Positions 7,532-16,481 of a stretch of 64,000 nucleotides of DNA are shown one piece after another. The notes below the pieces were generated by a model. The model did not search any database. It saw only the letters and a list, made by a program, of their open reading frames with translations, and had not been told where the DNA came from. This DNA is from Desulfosporosinus hippei DSM 8344. Lineage in GTDB: Bacteria; Bacillota; Desulfitobacteriia; Desulfitobacteriales; Desulfitobacteriaceae. The translations under genes and the position numbers were made by a program. The first letter of the stretch is position 1. Each line of letters opens with the position of its first letter. The stretch lies in NCBI RefSeq assembly GCF_900100785.1, contig NZ_FNCP01000002.1:186001-250000 (forward strand), in the 5' to 3' direction.

Positions 7532-9580
7532 GTGTCGTTAAAGTTTGCATTAGTGGGGAATCCGAACTGTGGAAAAACTACTTTGTTTAATGAAATTACT
7601 GGGAGCACTCAGTATGTTGCAAACTGGCCTGGAGTTACTATTGAAAAAAGAGAAGGAAAGGCTAAAAGGTTAAAAGAGGATGTTCTGATTATCGACCTTC
7701 CGGGGATCTATTCATTATCCCCATATTCTATGGAGGAAGTCATAGCCAGAGATTACATTGTTAATGAAATGCCAGATGTTGTGATCAATATCGTTGATGG
7801 TACTAATATAGAAAGAAACCTATATCTGACCACCCAATTAATCGAATTAGGGGTAAATGTTATTGTTGCTCTAAACATGATGGATTCCGTAGATGCCAAA
7901 GGGGATAAGATTGATCTGGCTACCCTGGAATCTTCACTGAATCTACCAGTGGTGCCAATCACTGCGAGCAAAGGAAAGGGCGTAAAAGAACTTTTGGATA
8001 GAGCTCTTAGTGTAGCTCAAACAGCAGCTTCGGGCCATAGTTCTCCACAGCTACAAGAAATACATAATAAAAGTATCATAGCAAGTATTGAGGAAATTGA
8101 AAGCAGAATTTTACCGGAACTAGAGAGTGAAGTGCAAAATCCCCGCTGGACGGCATTAAAGCTATTGGAAGGGGACGAGAAAGTTCAAGAAACATTGAAG
8201 GTTCCAGTTTCATTGTTAATAAGGCTTAAAGCGTATCAGGAAAGACTAGAAAAGAACTTTGATATGGATATCGAGACAGTTATTGCCGACAGCAGATATC
8301 AATTCACGACGAACGTAGCACGCAAAGTTGTTAAGAAAAAAGCAGATAACTCAGACCTAACCATTTCAGATAAAATTGATAAAGTTGTGACCAATAGAAT
8401 ATTAGCAATTCCATTGTTTCTAGCGCTGATGTTTGGAATATTCTCTATAACCTTTGGTACCATCGGCTCTTCTACCATTGACTTTGTTGACGTGTTGGTG
8501 AACGAAACAATCGCAGACTTTGTTTTGACCGCCCTTGAAGGAGCAGGAGCAGCTGTATGGTTGCAGGATCTTATTGTAGGCGGGATTATTGGTGGTTTGG
8601 GAAGTATGTTAGTATTCGTGCCGCAAATCATGATCTTATTTTTCTTTCTATCCGTTCTAGAGGACACTGGATATATGGCAAGAGCAGCGTTTGTTATGGA
8701 TCGACTCCTGAGAAAGCTTGGCCTAAGTGGAAAATCATTTATTCCCATGCTGATAGGTTTCGGATGCACCGTTCCGGCGGTCATGAGTGCAAGGACTTTG
8801 GAAAATGAAAAGGATCGGCGCTTGACGATCATGCTCGTCCCATTTATGTCCTGTGGAGCTAGGCTTCCCATCTATGCTTTGTATACAGCTGCCTTCTTCG
8901 CCAGGAATCAGACCGTGGTAGTATTCTCCCTTTATATTTTAGGCATTATTGTGGCCATTTTGTCAGGAATTTTGCTTAAAAAGACTATCCTTAAAGGAGA
9001 GGTAGCGCCTTTTGTAATGGAGTTGCCTCCCTATAGAATTCCCACATTAAAAGGCTTGATGATCCATATGTGGGATCGTGGTAAAGGATTTGTCAAAAAG
9101 GCAGGGACGATAATCTTTGCGGCGGCTGTTATAATCTGGTTTTTACAGTACTTTAACTATTCGTTCCAAGCGGTTTCGGAACCAGCTGACAGTATGCTCG
9201 GTTCAATAGGTGGTGTTATTGCTCCGCTTTTTGCTCCGCTAGGTTTTGGAGACTGGCAATCTGCTGTTGCTCTGCTTACTGGGTTTATCGCCAAAGAAGC
9301 GGTTGTGTCGACAATGGGTATCCTGCATGGTGTGGCAGAGGCTACTGAAAGCTCAACGGATCTTATCACGGCTCTGCAAACGGTATTTACTCCATTAACC
9401 GCCTACGCCTTCATGGCCTTCTCTTTACTTTATCTTCCTTGCATGGCAGCTTTTGCAACCATTAAACGGGAGATGAATTCCTGGAAATGGACAATGATTA
9501 CTATAGGATACTCAACAGGGGTAGCATGGCTTGTTGCATTTTTAATCTTCCAAATTGGAAAATTGCTGGGTTTTAGCTAA
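7532..9580 (+). CDS. feoB: Ferrous iron transport protein B, GTPase-permease
   Basis: A 682-residue Fe(II) importer of the cytoplasmic membrane. The N-terminal G domain has G1 GNPNCGKTT, G3 DLPG and G4 NMMD. A regulatory helical region is followed by a polytopic membrane core (from about 285) with two Gate regions. The first contains GFGCTVPAVMSARTL with its conserved cysteine. Start GTG 7532 follows GGGGGGAG. The length is typical of clostridial FeoB and shorter than the E. coli protein. Iron supply would feed the many Fe-S, heme and diiron proteins in this window. Confidence 0.95.
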   Translation: MSLKFALVGNPNCGKTTLFNEITGSTQYVANWPGVTIEKREGKAKRLKEDVLIIDLPGIYSLSPYSMEEVIARDYIVNEMPDVVINIVDGTNIERNLYLTTQLIELGVNVIVALNMMDSVDAKGDKIDLATLESSLNLPVVPITASKGKGVKELLDRALSVAQTAASGHSSPQLQEIHNKSIIASIEEIESRILPELESEVQNPRWTALKLLEGDEKVQETLKVPVSLLIRLKAYQERLEKNFDMDIETVIADSRYQFTTNVARKVVKKKADNSDLTISDKIDKVVTNRILAIPLFLALMFGIFSITFGTIGSSTIDFVDVLVNETIADFVLTALEGAGAAVWLQDLIVGGIIGGLGSMLVFVPQIMILFFFLSVLEDTGYMARAAFVMDRLLRKLGLSGKSFIPMLIGFGCTVPAVMSARTLENEKDRRLTIMLVPFMSCGARLPIYALYTAAFFARNQTVVVFSLYILGIIVAILSGILLKKTILKGEVAPFVMELPPYRIPTLKGLMIHMWDRGKGFVKKAGTIIFAAAVIIWFLQYFNYSFQAVSEPADSMLGSIGGVIAPLFAPLGFGDWQSAVALLTGFIAKEAVVSTMGILHGVAEATESSTDLITALQTVFTPLTAYAFMAFSLLYLPCMAAFATIKREMNSWKWTMITIGYSTGVAWLVAFLIFQIGKLLGFS

Positions 9581-9604
9581 TTAATTAAGGGATGGGTGAG
9601 TTAA

Positions 9605-9745
9605 ATGATTAATTGGTTTATCGGAAGCTGCATCGCAGTAGTGACTGCGTTAATCATTGTAAGGTCAATTAGCGGAATGAGAAAAGGAGAAAGTTGCTGC
9701 AGCGGCTGCACTCAAAGTCAGTGTAATTGTACACAAAAAGTATAG
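9605..9745 (+). CDS. FeoB-associated Cys-rich membrane protein
   Basis: A 46-residue protein with one membrane span (about 3-20), a short basic stretch, and a Cys-rich tail containing ESCCSGCTQSQCNCTQ. This is the architecture of the small Cys-rich membrane proteins encoded after feoB in many Firmicutes, thought to assist iron handling. ATG 9605 follows GGGATGGG, 24 bases after feoB. Confidence 0.8.
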   Translation: MINWFIGSCIAVVTALIIVRSISGMRKGESCCSGCTQSQCNCTQKV

Positions 9746-9807
9746 GTTATAAATAGAAAAATGAAAAATTATTAGAATGAGAAAAATTTTGTTAGGAGGC
9801 GGAAACA

Positions 9808-10101
9808 ATGAGTATCGTGTTAGTTGGTGGTCATGACAGAATGCATAGTGAGTATATGGGTATCTGCAGTAAGCGGGGGCACAATGTAAAAGTCTATACA
9901 CAGATGCCTACCAAGTTCGATAAAGTAATCGGATCTCCTGATGGAATTGTTTTATTCACATCAACAGTCTCTCACAAAATGATTCATACTGCAGTAAAAG
10001 AAGCAAAGAGAAAGAAAATTCCCGTGTTTAGAAGCCATAGCAGCAGCGGTGCTTCATTGGACAGACTGCTGGATGAACTTGAAGAAAAAGTCATTGTATA
10101 A
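9808..10101 (+). CDS. DUF2325 domain protein
   Basis: A 97-residue protein that is one DUF2325 domain. It has the opening strand MSIVLVGGHDRM, a central stretch with DGIVLFTSTVSHKM, and IPVFRSHSSSGASLDRLL near the end. The family has a Rossmann-like look and often neighbours metal or redox genes. Its function is not established. An AGGAGG site precedes ATG 9808. The position right after the feo genes hints at a metal-linked role. Confidence 0.8.
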   Translation: MSIVLVGGHDRMHSEYMGICSKRGHNVKVYTQMPTKFDKVIGSPDGIVLFTSTVSHKMIHTAVKEAKRKKIPVFRSHSSSGASLDRLLDELEEKVIV

Positions 10102-10153
10102 TTACTAATATCTTAGATAAGCGGCTATAGATAATCTCTAGTGGAGGAAAGGT

Positions 10154-10819
10154 ATGTTTCAATTCATTCAAAGACTATTTCGTCCTCAACACTTCCACGA
10201 TATCATTGAGTGTCTAGCAGCTGCTCTGGAAGCAAAAGATTTGTACACTAGCGGTCATTCTTCTAGGGTAGGGGATATGTCCTATGATTTAGGACGCGCT
10301 ATGGGACTAAAAGGGCAGGAATTAGAAAATCTTCATATTGCGGCACACCTTCATGACATAGGCAAGATGGGTATATCCGAAAACATACTAAATAAGAAAG
10401 GGAGACTTCTTCCCCATGAGTGGGCCCAGATACAAAACCATCCAGAAATTGGTTATAAAATCTTGGCTAAATCAAAGGGTCTTAAGCAAATCGCTGAAAT
10501 TGTGCTGCATCACCATGAGCGCTGGGACGGGAAAGGTTATCCTGGTGGCTTATATGAAAACAGAATTCCACTAGGTTCAAGAATAATTGGAGTCGCTGAT
10601 GCTGTCGATGCGATAACTTCGATAAGGCCCTATCGCAAGGCCTTGTCTTGGGAAGAATGCTGGGATGAGGTTGTCTTAAATAAAGGTATACAATTTGACC
10701 CCGTTGCAGTAGAAGCCTCAGAAAGACTATGGAAAAAATGGAGAGAACGATCCCTGGAGTCTGAGAGGAATGAGGGCGACTCTAAATTGGCAGTTGTAGC
10801 AGTTCATTCCAAATGTTGA
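10154..10819 (+). CDS. HD-GYP domain phosphodiesterase
   Basis: A 221-residue stand-alone HD-GYP protein. It has the HD pair in HLHDIGKMGI, then HHERWDGKGYPGGL with the GYP motif, IPLGSRIIGVADAVDAI and RPYRKALS. Such proteins hydrolyse cyclic-di-GMP or related dinucleotides using two or three metal ions. There is no sensor or receiver domain. The last 30 residues are polar and variable. It is followed by a bidirectional terminator. Confidence 0.9.
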   Translation: MFQFIQRLFRPQHFHDIIECLAAALEAKDLYTSGHSSRVGDMSYDLGRAMGLKGQELENLHIAAHLHDIGKMGISENILNKKGRLLPHEWAQIQNHPEIGYKILAKSKGLKQIAEIVLHHHERWDGKGYPGGLYENRIPLGSRIIGVADAVDAITSIRPYRKALSWEECWDEVVLNKGIQFDPVAVEASERLWKKWRERSLESERNEGDSKLAVVAVHSKC

Positions 10820-10860
10820 GCTTAGGCTATGTACTATCAACAAAATTTTTCGATTTAAAC

Positions 10861-10910
10861 AAATAGTAGACACACCACTTACAAGTAAAAGTGGGTGTCT
10901 ACTATTTGTT
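10861..10910. terminator. Bidirectional terminator
   Basis: Long stem AAATAGTAGACAC(A)CCACTT / AAGTGG(G)TGTCTACTATTT between two convergent genes, with T-rich exits on both sides. It serves the HD-GYP gene and the flavoprotein gene. Confidence 0.8.
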
Positions 10911-10929
10911 TATGCTTTAGAATGTCTGT

Positions 10930-12126
10930 TTATCTAAGTGCCTCTGCGATACTCTGACCAAATTCTTGACACTTAATTAGTGCATCTTCATCAGGATTCC
11001 AGGTTACCCGTAACCCTTCATTGAGTAATTCAAACTTAGCGTGTTCTAATTCAGTTGAAATAAGTTTTGTGTTCTCACCACTCCAACCATAACTGCCGAA
11101 AGCGGCTCCTCTTTTGTTTTTAAACCCTAAACCTTTAACCATTTCTAGGATTCCGGCAACTGCAAATGAGATACCCTTATTAATGGTTGGTGAGCCGACT
11201 AGAATTGCCTTGGATTTAAAGATTTCGGTAATAATATCATTCTTATCGGAATGAGTAGAGTTGCAATTAAATAATTTGACTGTAACATCTGGGTCACTTA
11301 ATTTTATGCCGGCTGCGATATTCTCTGCCATCTTCCGGGTACTGTTCCACATAGTATCGTAAACAATCGTTATTTGATTTTCTTGATAATCCGATGCCCA
11401 TTCTACATACTTATTGACTATCTGAATTGGGTTGTCTCGCCAAATAACACCATGGCTTGGGCAAATCATATCTACTGGCAGATTAAAGCCTAAGATCTCG
11501 GTAATTTTGTTGCGGACGAAATTGCTAAATGGCGTTAAAATGTTCGCAAAATATTTCTGAGCTTCCCGATATAACTCTGCTTGGTCAACTAAATCATTAA
11601 ACATGTGCTCTGAAGCCAGATGCTGTCCGAAACCGTCATTGCTGAACAAAATATTATCTCCGGTTAAATAGGTGAACATGGTATCAGGCCAATGGAGCAT
11701 TCTAGCCTCAATAAAAACGAACTCTTTCGAACCAAGGTTCAGTTTATCTCCGGTTTTAACGGGTACGAAGTTCCAATCTTGATGATACTGCCCTTTTAGG
11801 GATTTGATGGCATTAGCGGTACAATAAATTGGAGTATTAGGGATTTCCCTCATTAGCTCAGGTAAAGCGCCACTGTGGTCAGGTTCTCCATGGTTAACAA
11901 TTATATAATCGATTGTGTTTAAATCGATTTCTTTCTTTAGATTTGCTACAAATTCTTTGGCAAAGGGCGTCCATACGCAATCAATTAAGGCAGTCTTCTC
12001 GTCGCGAACTAGATATGAATTATAGCTGGAACCGTTGTGTGTAGAGAGTTCATCACCATGAAACTTTTTCAACTCCCAATCAATTTTACCCACCCATTGT
12101 ACATTTTTATTAACTGTAAAACTCAT
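10930..12126 (-). CDS. FprA-type flavodiiron protein
   Basis: A 398-residue A-type flavoprotein. The N-terminal metallo-beta-lactamase-like domain has the diiron ligand pattern HGEPDHSG, then NDGFGQHLAS and PSHGVIW. The C-terminal flavodoxin domain begins near 255 with ITIVYDTMWNSTRKMAE and binds FMN. Such enzymes reduce O2 to water (and/or NO to N2O) and protect strict anaerobes. There is no fused rubredoxin or reductase domain. It is a monocistronic gene, with an AGGAGGTCG site before ATG. Confidence 0.93.
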   Translation of the reverse strand: MSFTVNKNVQWVGKIDWELKKFHGDELSTHNGSSYNSYLVRDEKTALIDCVWTPFAKEFVANLKKEIDLNTIDYIIVNHGEPDHSGALPELMREIPNTPIYCTANAIKSLKGQYHQDWNFVPVKTGDKLNLGSKEFVFIEARMLHWPDTMFTYLTGDNILFSNDGFGQHLASEHMFNDLVDQAELYREAQKYFANILTPFSNFVRNKITEILGFNLPVDMICPSHGVIWRDNPIQIVNKYVEWASDYQENQITIVYDTMWNSTRKMAENIAAGIKLSDPDVTVKLFNCNSTHSDKNDIITEIFKSKAILVGSPTINKGISFAVAGILEMVKGLGFKNKRGAAFGSYGWSGENTKLISTELEHAKFELLNEGLRVTWNPDEDALIKCQEFGQSIAEALR

Positions 12127-12176
12127 AATACGACCTCCTGAATTTGTTTTGTTGAGTCAGTAATCTTTTAATAATG

Positions 12177-13471
12177 TTAAGCCTCGGCTAATCTGAAGCA
12201 ATTACGTCCGTTCTGTTTTGCTTGATAAAGGGCTTTGTCCGCAGCTTCGATTAGAGGTGTGGGAGAATTAGCGAGGTTAGCTTGCCCAACAGCTATTCCT
12301 AAACTAATCGTAACCTTAGGTGTAATAGAGGAAAGACGATGGGGTATTTCTAGACTTTCCACACTAACACGTAAGGTCTCAGCGACAGTTAAGGCACCCT
12401 CCACAGTGGTATTTGGGAGAACAACCACAAATTCTTCTCCCCCATAACGTGCGATAAAATCTCCTTGGCGTTTAAGAGAGCCTTTTAAGGATGCTGCGAC
12501 TTCTTTAAGGCATTCATCCCCTTGCAAGTGGCCGTAAGTATCATTATACGCCTTAAAGAAGTCGATGTCACATAATATAAGTGCGATAGGTTCTCTGTTG
12601 TGTGTCGCCAGTAACCATAGCTGGTTAAGGAACTGATCAAAGTGACGGCGGTTAGCTATTCCTGTTAATCCGTCAATGGAGGAAAGAAAACTGAGTTCTT
12701 GGTTGGCATTTTCTAACTGAAATCTTTCCATAAGTAGAGTGTTTGCTAAAGGTCGGAAAATATACAATCCAAGAAAAGCGAGGGTTATAAGAATTACTAA
12801 GCCACTCGTAATCTCTAATAGCCTAAGTCGATGAACTTTAGCTTCACTTTCTTTCTGGTGCAAAGATACTATCTGATCCAGAGATTCCAGGATATCTCCA
12901 TTTTCTTGAAGCAGATATATTAGATGAGAGTTATTGGGAGTAAGTAAGTGTTCAGGATCCTGGGCTAAGGCCAAGGCTTCAGATGAGTAGCGGTTAAGCC
13001 GAGTGTGCATATTTACGGGTGGGCTAAAATACATCTCTTGCATTTGCGGTGATAAGCAATGCGATGGAATATATGAGTACTACCTTCAATTAAGGTTTGG
13101 TGATTTAACTGTAGTTGAGCTATTGTTTCCGACAATTGCTCTCTAATCTGCTTGCGATCACTAGTATTTGAACTGTAAACTAGTTCAACACTAAGAAGTG
13201 CTGCTTTTTGAGATAGCCAGCGTTGGCTCCCGCTAATATTAACAAGCAGCGCACTATCAGATTGAGTCGAAATAACTTGGTGCATTGAAAAGAATGTAGC
13301 AAGCGTAAGCAAGGCTATTAAACTCAAGGCTGAAATGTATGTGCGTGTTAATTTAGACAGGGAAAAAGTTTCAGGTAGTATGCTCCTAAGCTCTGTTATG
13401 TCGCGAAAGATAGATATGTAAATTATTCCTTCTACATTGTCATAAAATATTCCTGCCGAAGGGGAGTGAAT
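12177..13471 (-). pseudogene. Decayed PAS - PilJ-type sensor - GGDEF diguanylate cyclase
   Basis: Three pieces read in one direction. From 13471 down to about 13370 there is the end of a PAS/PAC domain (GIFYDNVEGIIYISIFRDIT) with no start codon and a stop just upstream. From about 13360 a membrane helix and a PilJ-type sensor region (SGSQRWLSQKAALLS) follow. Near 13065-13085 the frame shifts. The rest (12177-13043 and a little upstream) holds a second helix and an intact GGDEF domain with RYGGEEF and an RxxD inhibitory site five residues before it. The cyclase half could still be made from ATG 13043, but the full gene has lost its front and its frame. A sequencing error could explain the frameshift but not the missing start. 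Confidence 0.75.
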
Positions 13472-13481
13472 TTAGATATTA

Positions 13482-13518
13482 ATGCTTGTCCCAACGCAGT
13501 CCAATTTGGGACAAGCAT
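13482..13518. repeat. Perfect 13-bp inverted repeat
   Basis: ATGCTTGTCCCAA, 11 bases, TTGGGACAAGCAT. It lies just beyond the truncated 5' end of the decayed PAS-GGDEF gene and beside the cytochrome terminator. There is no T-run, so it is not an obvious terminator. It may be a mobile-repeat remnant. Confidence 0.6.
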
Positions 13519-13535
13519 GACTGCTTTTCGTTCAT

Positions 13536-13579
13536 AAAAAATAGGGATAGAAATGCGTACATTGCATTTCTATCCCTTT
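13536..13579 (-). terminator. Terminator of the cytochrome gene
   Basis: Perfect 14-bp stem AGGGATAGAAATGC / GCATTTCTATCCCT followed on the minus strand by TATTTTTT. Confidence 0.9.
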
Positions 13580-13600
13580 GGCTCTTTCAGACTTTAGGCT

Positions 13601-14671
13601 CTACTTGGCCAGTTCTGGCAGCTGCTTTTTAATCAATTCGATCATTGTAGGATTTTTGATCTCAATAGGTTTAGTAGCAGGGTCATCTTGCAGGTCTTCA
13701 TATTTCATAGCTCCAAAGCTATGATCGCGAGTGAAGTGTCCACGTTCATCAGTTGGGTTTTTCCACATAAGTTTATCTAGATCAAAGGTTTTACCAGCAT
13801 GACACTTGACACAGTTGTCAGTCGGTTTGTCAGTCGGCAGTAGAGAACCATTAGTGTTAGCTTTATGAGTTGTATGGCATGTCAGACATTGGTTTAATTG
13901 TGAACTCTGAGCATGCTTGCTAGCGAAGTAATTACGTGTACCATAGTGTGTGTTTGCAATGAAGTTTCCTTGAGCATCCTTGGAAGGATTACTTTCATGG
14001 CAAGTCAAGCAAGATTCTTTTGCAGTTTCAGAGCTCATCGTTCCTTTTTTGTCGGTAGCACTTACATGGTTTCCGCCTGGACCATGACAAGACTCACAAG
14101 ATACGCCGTAACTGGGAGATCCAACTTCAATTCCGGGAGCATGGCATTTTCCGCAAGTAAAACTTTCAGCAGTCCAGTCGTTTTTACCATCTTTATCCAT
14201 ATCGGCCTGTTTGGGAGCTTCAACAGTCCACTTGTCATTTGTTTTATGAACCGCACCAACTCGATAAATTTTTTCCTTGAATCCTGCTGATTCTGGAATT
14301 TCAGCAATTACGTAATCGTCCATCATTACGCCGTATATTTTCGCCTTGGATAAATCAAGAGTCGTTGAGGTTGGCTTATCTTTGTTAGCTGCATCAAAAA
14401 TTGTAATTTCGCCTAACGGTTTTTCCAAAGGAAAATCGGCAAGTGGTTTAAAGGCGGCGTGATGTTTTGTATGAGTTACATTTTCAAAGGTCTCGGTATG
14501 ACAGGCCTTACATGCATCATCCCCTGCATAGGACACTTGAGGGGTACCGGTTAACTGGGGTCCGGTTGGTTGAGGTGTTGGAGTTTCATCGGTCTTGTTG
14601 CACCCCATAGCTAGTACTGTTAAAAAAGTAAGAGAAATAATTGAAGCGATAAATGGTTTCTTCCAGTTCAT
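13601..14671 (-). CDS. Six-heme c-type cytochrome lipoprotein
   Basis: A 356-residue exported protein. A lipoprotein signal ends in the lipobox LAMGC. The first CxxCH (CKACH) lies near residue 55. Five more (CGKCH, CESCH, CLTCH, CLTCH, CVKCH) lie between about 170 and 295, giving six heme-c sites in a cytochrome c554/NapC-like arrangement. It should sit on the outer face of the cytoplasmic membrane and carry electrons to an external or membrane partner. No partner oxidoreductase is adjacent. It is monocistronic and divergent from the sensor-HTH gene at 14999, which is a candidate regulator. Confidence 0.88.
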   Translation of the reverse strand: MNWKKPFIASIISLTFLTVLAMGCNKTDETPTPQPTGPQLTGTPQVSYAGDDACKACHTETFENVTHTKHHAAFKPLADFPLEKPLGEITIFDAANKDKPTSTTLDLSKAKIYGVMMDDYVIAEIPESAGFKEKIYRVGAVHKTNDKWTVEAPKQADMDKDGKNDWTAESFTCGKCHAPGIEVGSPSYGVSCESCHGPGGNHVSATDKKGTMSSETAKESCLTCHESNPSKDAQGNFIANTHYGTRNYFASKHAQSSQLNQCLTCHTTHKANTNGSLLPTDKPTDNCVKCHAGKTFDLDKLMWKNPTDERGHFTRDHSFGAMKYEDLQDDPATKPIEIKNPTMIELIKKQLPELAK

Positions 14672-14734
14672 TGAGTAGTTCCTCCTTTAATGTAGAATTC
14701 AAACAAATTTCGATAATTTATTGTGTCGACCAGA

Positions 14735-14800
14735 ATTGGTCAGGAAGACAGGATATATATTAATTGGTCTTAAGATGTTGATTAAACAACATTGTGGTCT
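14735..14800. promoter_or_regulatory. Three spaced direct repeats in the cytochrome/sensor divergent promoter region
   Basis: ATTGGTC at 14735 and 14763, and ATTGTGGTCT at 14791, are spaced 28 bases apart in the 327-base divergent intergenic region. The last two share GGTCTTA(A/G). The regular spacing suggests binding sites for an oligomeric regulator, possibly the membrane sensor with a DNA-binding domain encoded next door. The rest of the region is AT-rich with no gene seen. Confidence 0.35.
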
Positions 14801-14998
14801 TAGTTTGCTTATAATTTAATCGGATAATGCTAGAAAACTAAAATAATTAACATGAAATTTATGGAAATTAACCAATAAAAATCGAAGATTCATTTTTCTC
14901 AATCAATTTCTCCTAAAATTAAAGGTTTTTTGATTCCGTTCGCGAATAATCCTAATTACCAACTCTCTTATTGATTAAGACAGAAAGAAGGGAACTTT

Positions 14999-16108
14999 GT
15001 GCGTTCGCTAAAAAATCAAATCCTTATTATGTTGTTGTCATCGCTTTTTTTACTGGCGGCTTGTTTTCTCGTAGTTCTTGGAATATATATGAAGGATCGA
15101 GCAGTGGCGGCAGCAATAATTAAGGTGAAAGCGGATTTGGCTACCTGTGAGGAGATTATTGATAAGACATATCCCGGAGTGTGGTCAGAGAATGACGGAA
15201 ATCTATATAAAGGGACGGAGAAAATTAGTTTAAACAATGACTTGGTGGATCATTTATCTAGTTTGACAGGGGATACAGTAACCATTTTCCTCAGAGACAC
15301 CCGAGTTGCTACAACGATACGTGGTTCAAATAACGAACGAGCAATTGGTACTAAGGTTTCTGAAAATATTGTGCAGACGGTTCTCAAAAATGGTCAAACC
15401 TATGTAGGAGAAGCCGATGTAGTCGGACAGTGGTATCAAACAGGTTATGTGCCGTTACGTGCGGAAAATGGCGACATCATTGGCATTTTTTATGTGGGAA
15501 TATCTCATGCTTATGAACATGAAATAATCACTCGGTCTTTAGTTACAATGGCAGGAATGGGACTTGCCTTGACTCTGTTGGTAGCGTTTATTACTTGGTT
15601 CTTTCTCCAGAAAGTTATCATTTACCCTTTGCACAATATCATGTTAGGGACTCGGGACGTAGCAACCGGACACCTTACTGAGAAGGTTAAAGTGTCTGGA
15701 GCGAAGGAAATTGAAGAACTTGAGGATGCCTTTAACCAAATGGTAGAGCAGATCCAATCTCTGACTACGGAAATGAATCGAATAAACAGCATTAATTCTA
15801 GCAATACCCCGAATGAAACGGTAATTCTAACTCCAACCTATATGCCTCCGCCCAACTTCGAACTCCCAGGGAGTATAGGAGATGCAGGATTACCAAAAGG
15901 ATTACATCAAGCCACTCTTGGTCAAATAGTACAATTTCTTCAGGCAAATAAACGTCCGCTCTCTGCAGAGGAAGTTGCAGAAGGAGTTAAGCTTACTAGG
16001 GTGACAGTACGGCGCTATCTTGAATTTCTTGAGCATTGCGGAGTACTAAAATCTGAGCAGAAATATGGAACAGTAGGGAGACCCGTCAAATTATTTATAC
16101 CGCAGTGA
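14999..16108 (+). CDS. Membrane sensor (Cache-like) - HAMP - winged helix DNA-binding protein
   Basis: A 369-residue protein with an unusual layout. It has a membrane segment (8-30), an extracytoplasmic single-Cache-type sensor (about 35-170, with GTKVSENIVQTVLKNGQ and a GYVPLR stretch), a second membrane segment (about 178-202) and a HAMP domain (about 203-255). A Pro-rich linker leads to a C-terminal helix-turn-helix of about 60 residues (RPLSAEEVAEGVKLTRVTVR, then GRPVKLF) like the output domain of CitB/DpiA response regulators. There is no kinase or methyl-accepting domain. It looks like a one-component membrane-tethered transcription regulator. The GTG start follows GAAAGAAGGG. Confidence 0.82.
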   Translation: MRSLKNQILIMLLSSLFLLAACFLVVLGIYMKDRAVAAAIIKVKADLATCEEIIDKTYPGVWSENDGNLYKGTEKISLNNDLVDHLSSLTGDTVTIFLRDTRVATTIRGSNNERAIGTKVSENIVQTVLKNGQTYVGEADVVGQWYQTGYVPLRAENGDIIGIFYVGISHAYEHEIITRSLVTMAGMGLALTLLVAFITWFFLQKVIIYPLHNIMLGTRDVATGHLTEKVKVSGAKEIEELEDAFNQMVEQIQSLTTEMNRINSINSSNTPNETVILTPTYMPPPNFELPGSIGDAGLPKGLHQATLGQIVQFLQANKRPLSAEEVAEGVKLTRVTVRRYLEFLEHCGVLKSEQKYGTVGRPVKLFIPQ

Positions 16109-16123
16109 AATAAGACTCTCGTC

Positions 16124-16162
16124 AATAGACTTCGCACTGAATTATAGGCGGAGTCTATTTTA
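16124..16162 (+). terminator. Terminator of the sensor-HTH gene
   Basis: Stem AATAGACTTCGC / GCGGAGTCTATT (one G-T pair) followed by TTAAT. Confidence 0.7.
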
Positions 16163-16369
16163 ATGTTAAATAAAGGAAAAGCGTCATTAGTATCTGTATT
16201 ACGTACAACAAAGCTGGGGGGTTTTCTCAGGATAAGAATGTAAGATTAATTTGATTTGGATAAAGGATTGTTATTTTCTTAATTAACTTAATTTTCTTTA
16301 TTGATAAAACGCTTATTTAATGTTCATAAACACGACAGTAAGCCAATAGCGAGGTAAACTGTTCACAGC

Positions 16370-16396
16370 AATCGAAATTGACAAACAATTTCGATT
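16370..16396. promoter_or_regulatory. Perfect 11-bp inverted repeat before the hydrogenase operon
   Basis: AATCGAAATTG-ACAAA-CAATTTCGATT, about 85 bases before the first hydrogenase gene. It is not followed by a T-run, so it is more likely an operator or 5' UTR hairpin than a terminator. It does not match the Rex consensus well. No other gene or element is seen between 16163 and 16481. Confidence 0.5.
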
Positions 16397-16481
16397 TATC
16401 TGAGAGGATACTTTTTGAAGAAGTAAAAGAAGAGAGGTGAGAAACGGGGTAATAAAAATCTTTATATGAAGGAGGATTATC

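Noticed and set aside
8299-8871. 190-codon frame antisense to feoB
   Set aside because: It lies wholly within the conserved membrane region of feoB and shows only low-complexity sequence.
13013-13327. Independent 104-residue gene
   Set aside because: It is the middle part of the decayed sensor-cyclase. Coding similarity continues both upstream (PAS) and downstream after a frame change.
16370-16396. Rex (redox) operator for the hydrogenase operon
   Set aside because: The inverted repeat has different half-sites from the TTGTGAA/TTCACAA-type Rex consensus. The regulator is left unnamed.
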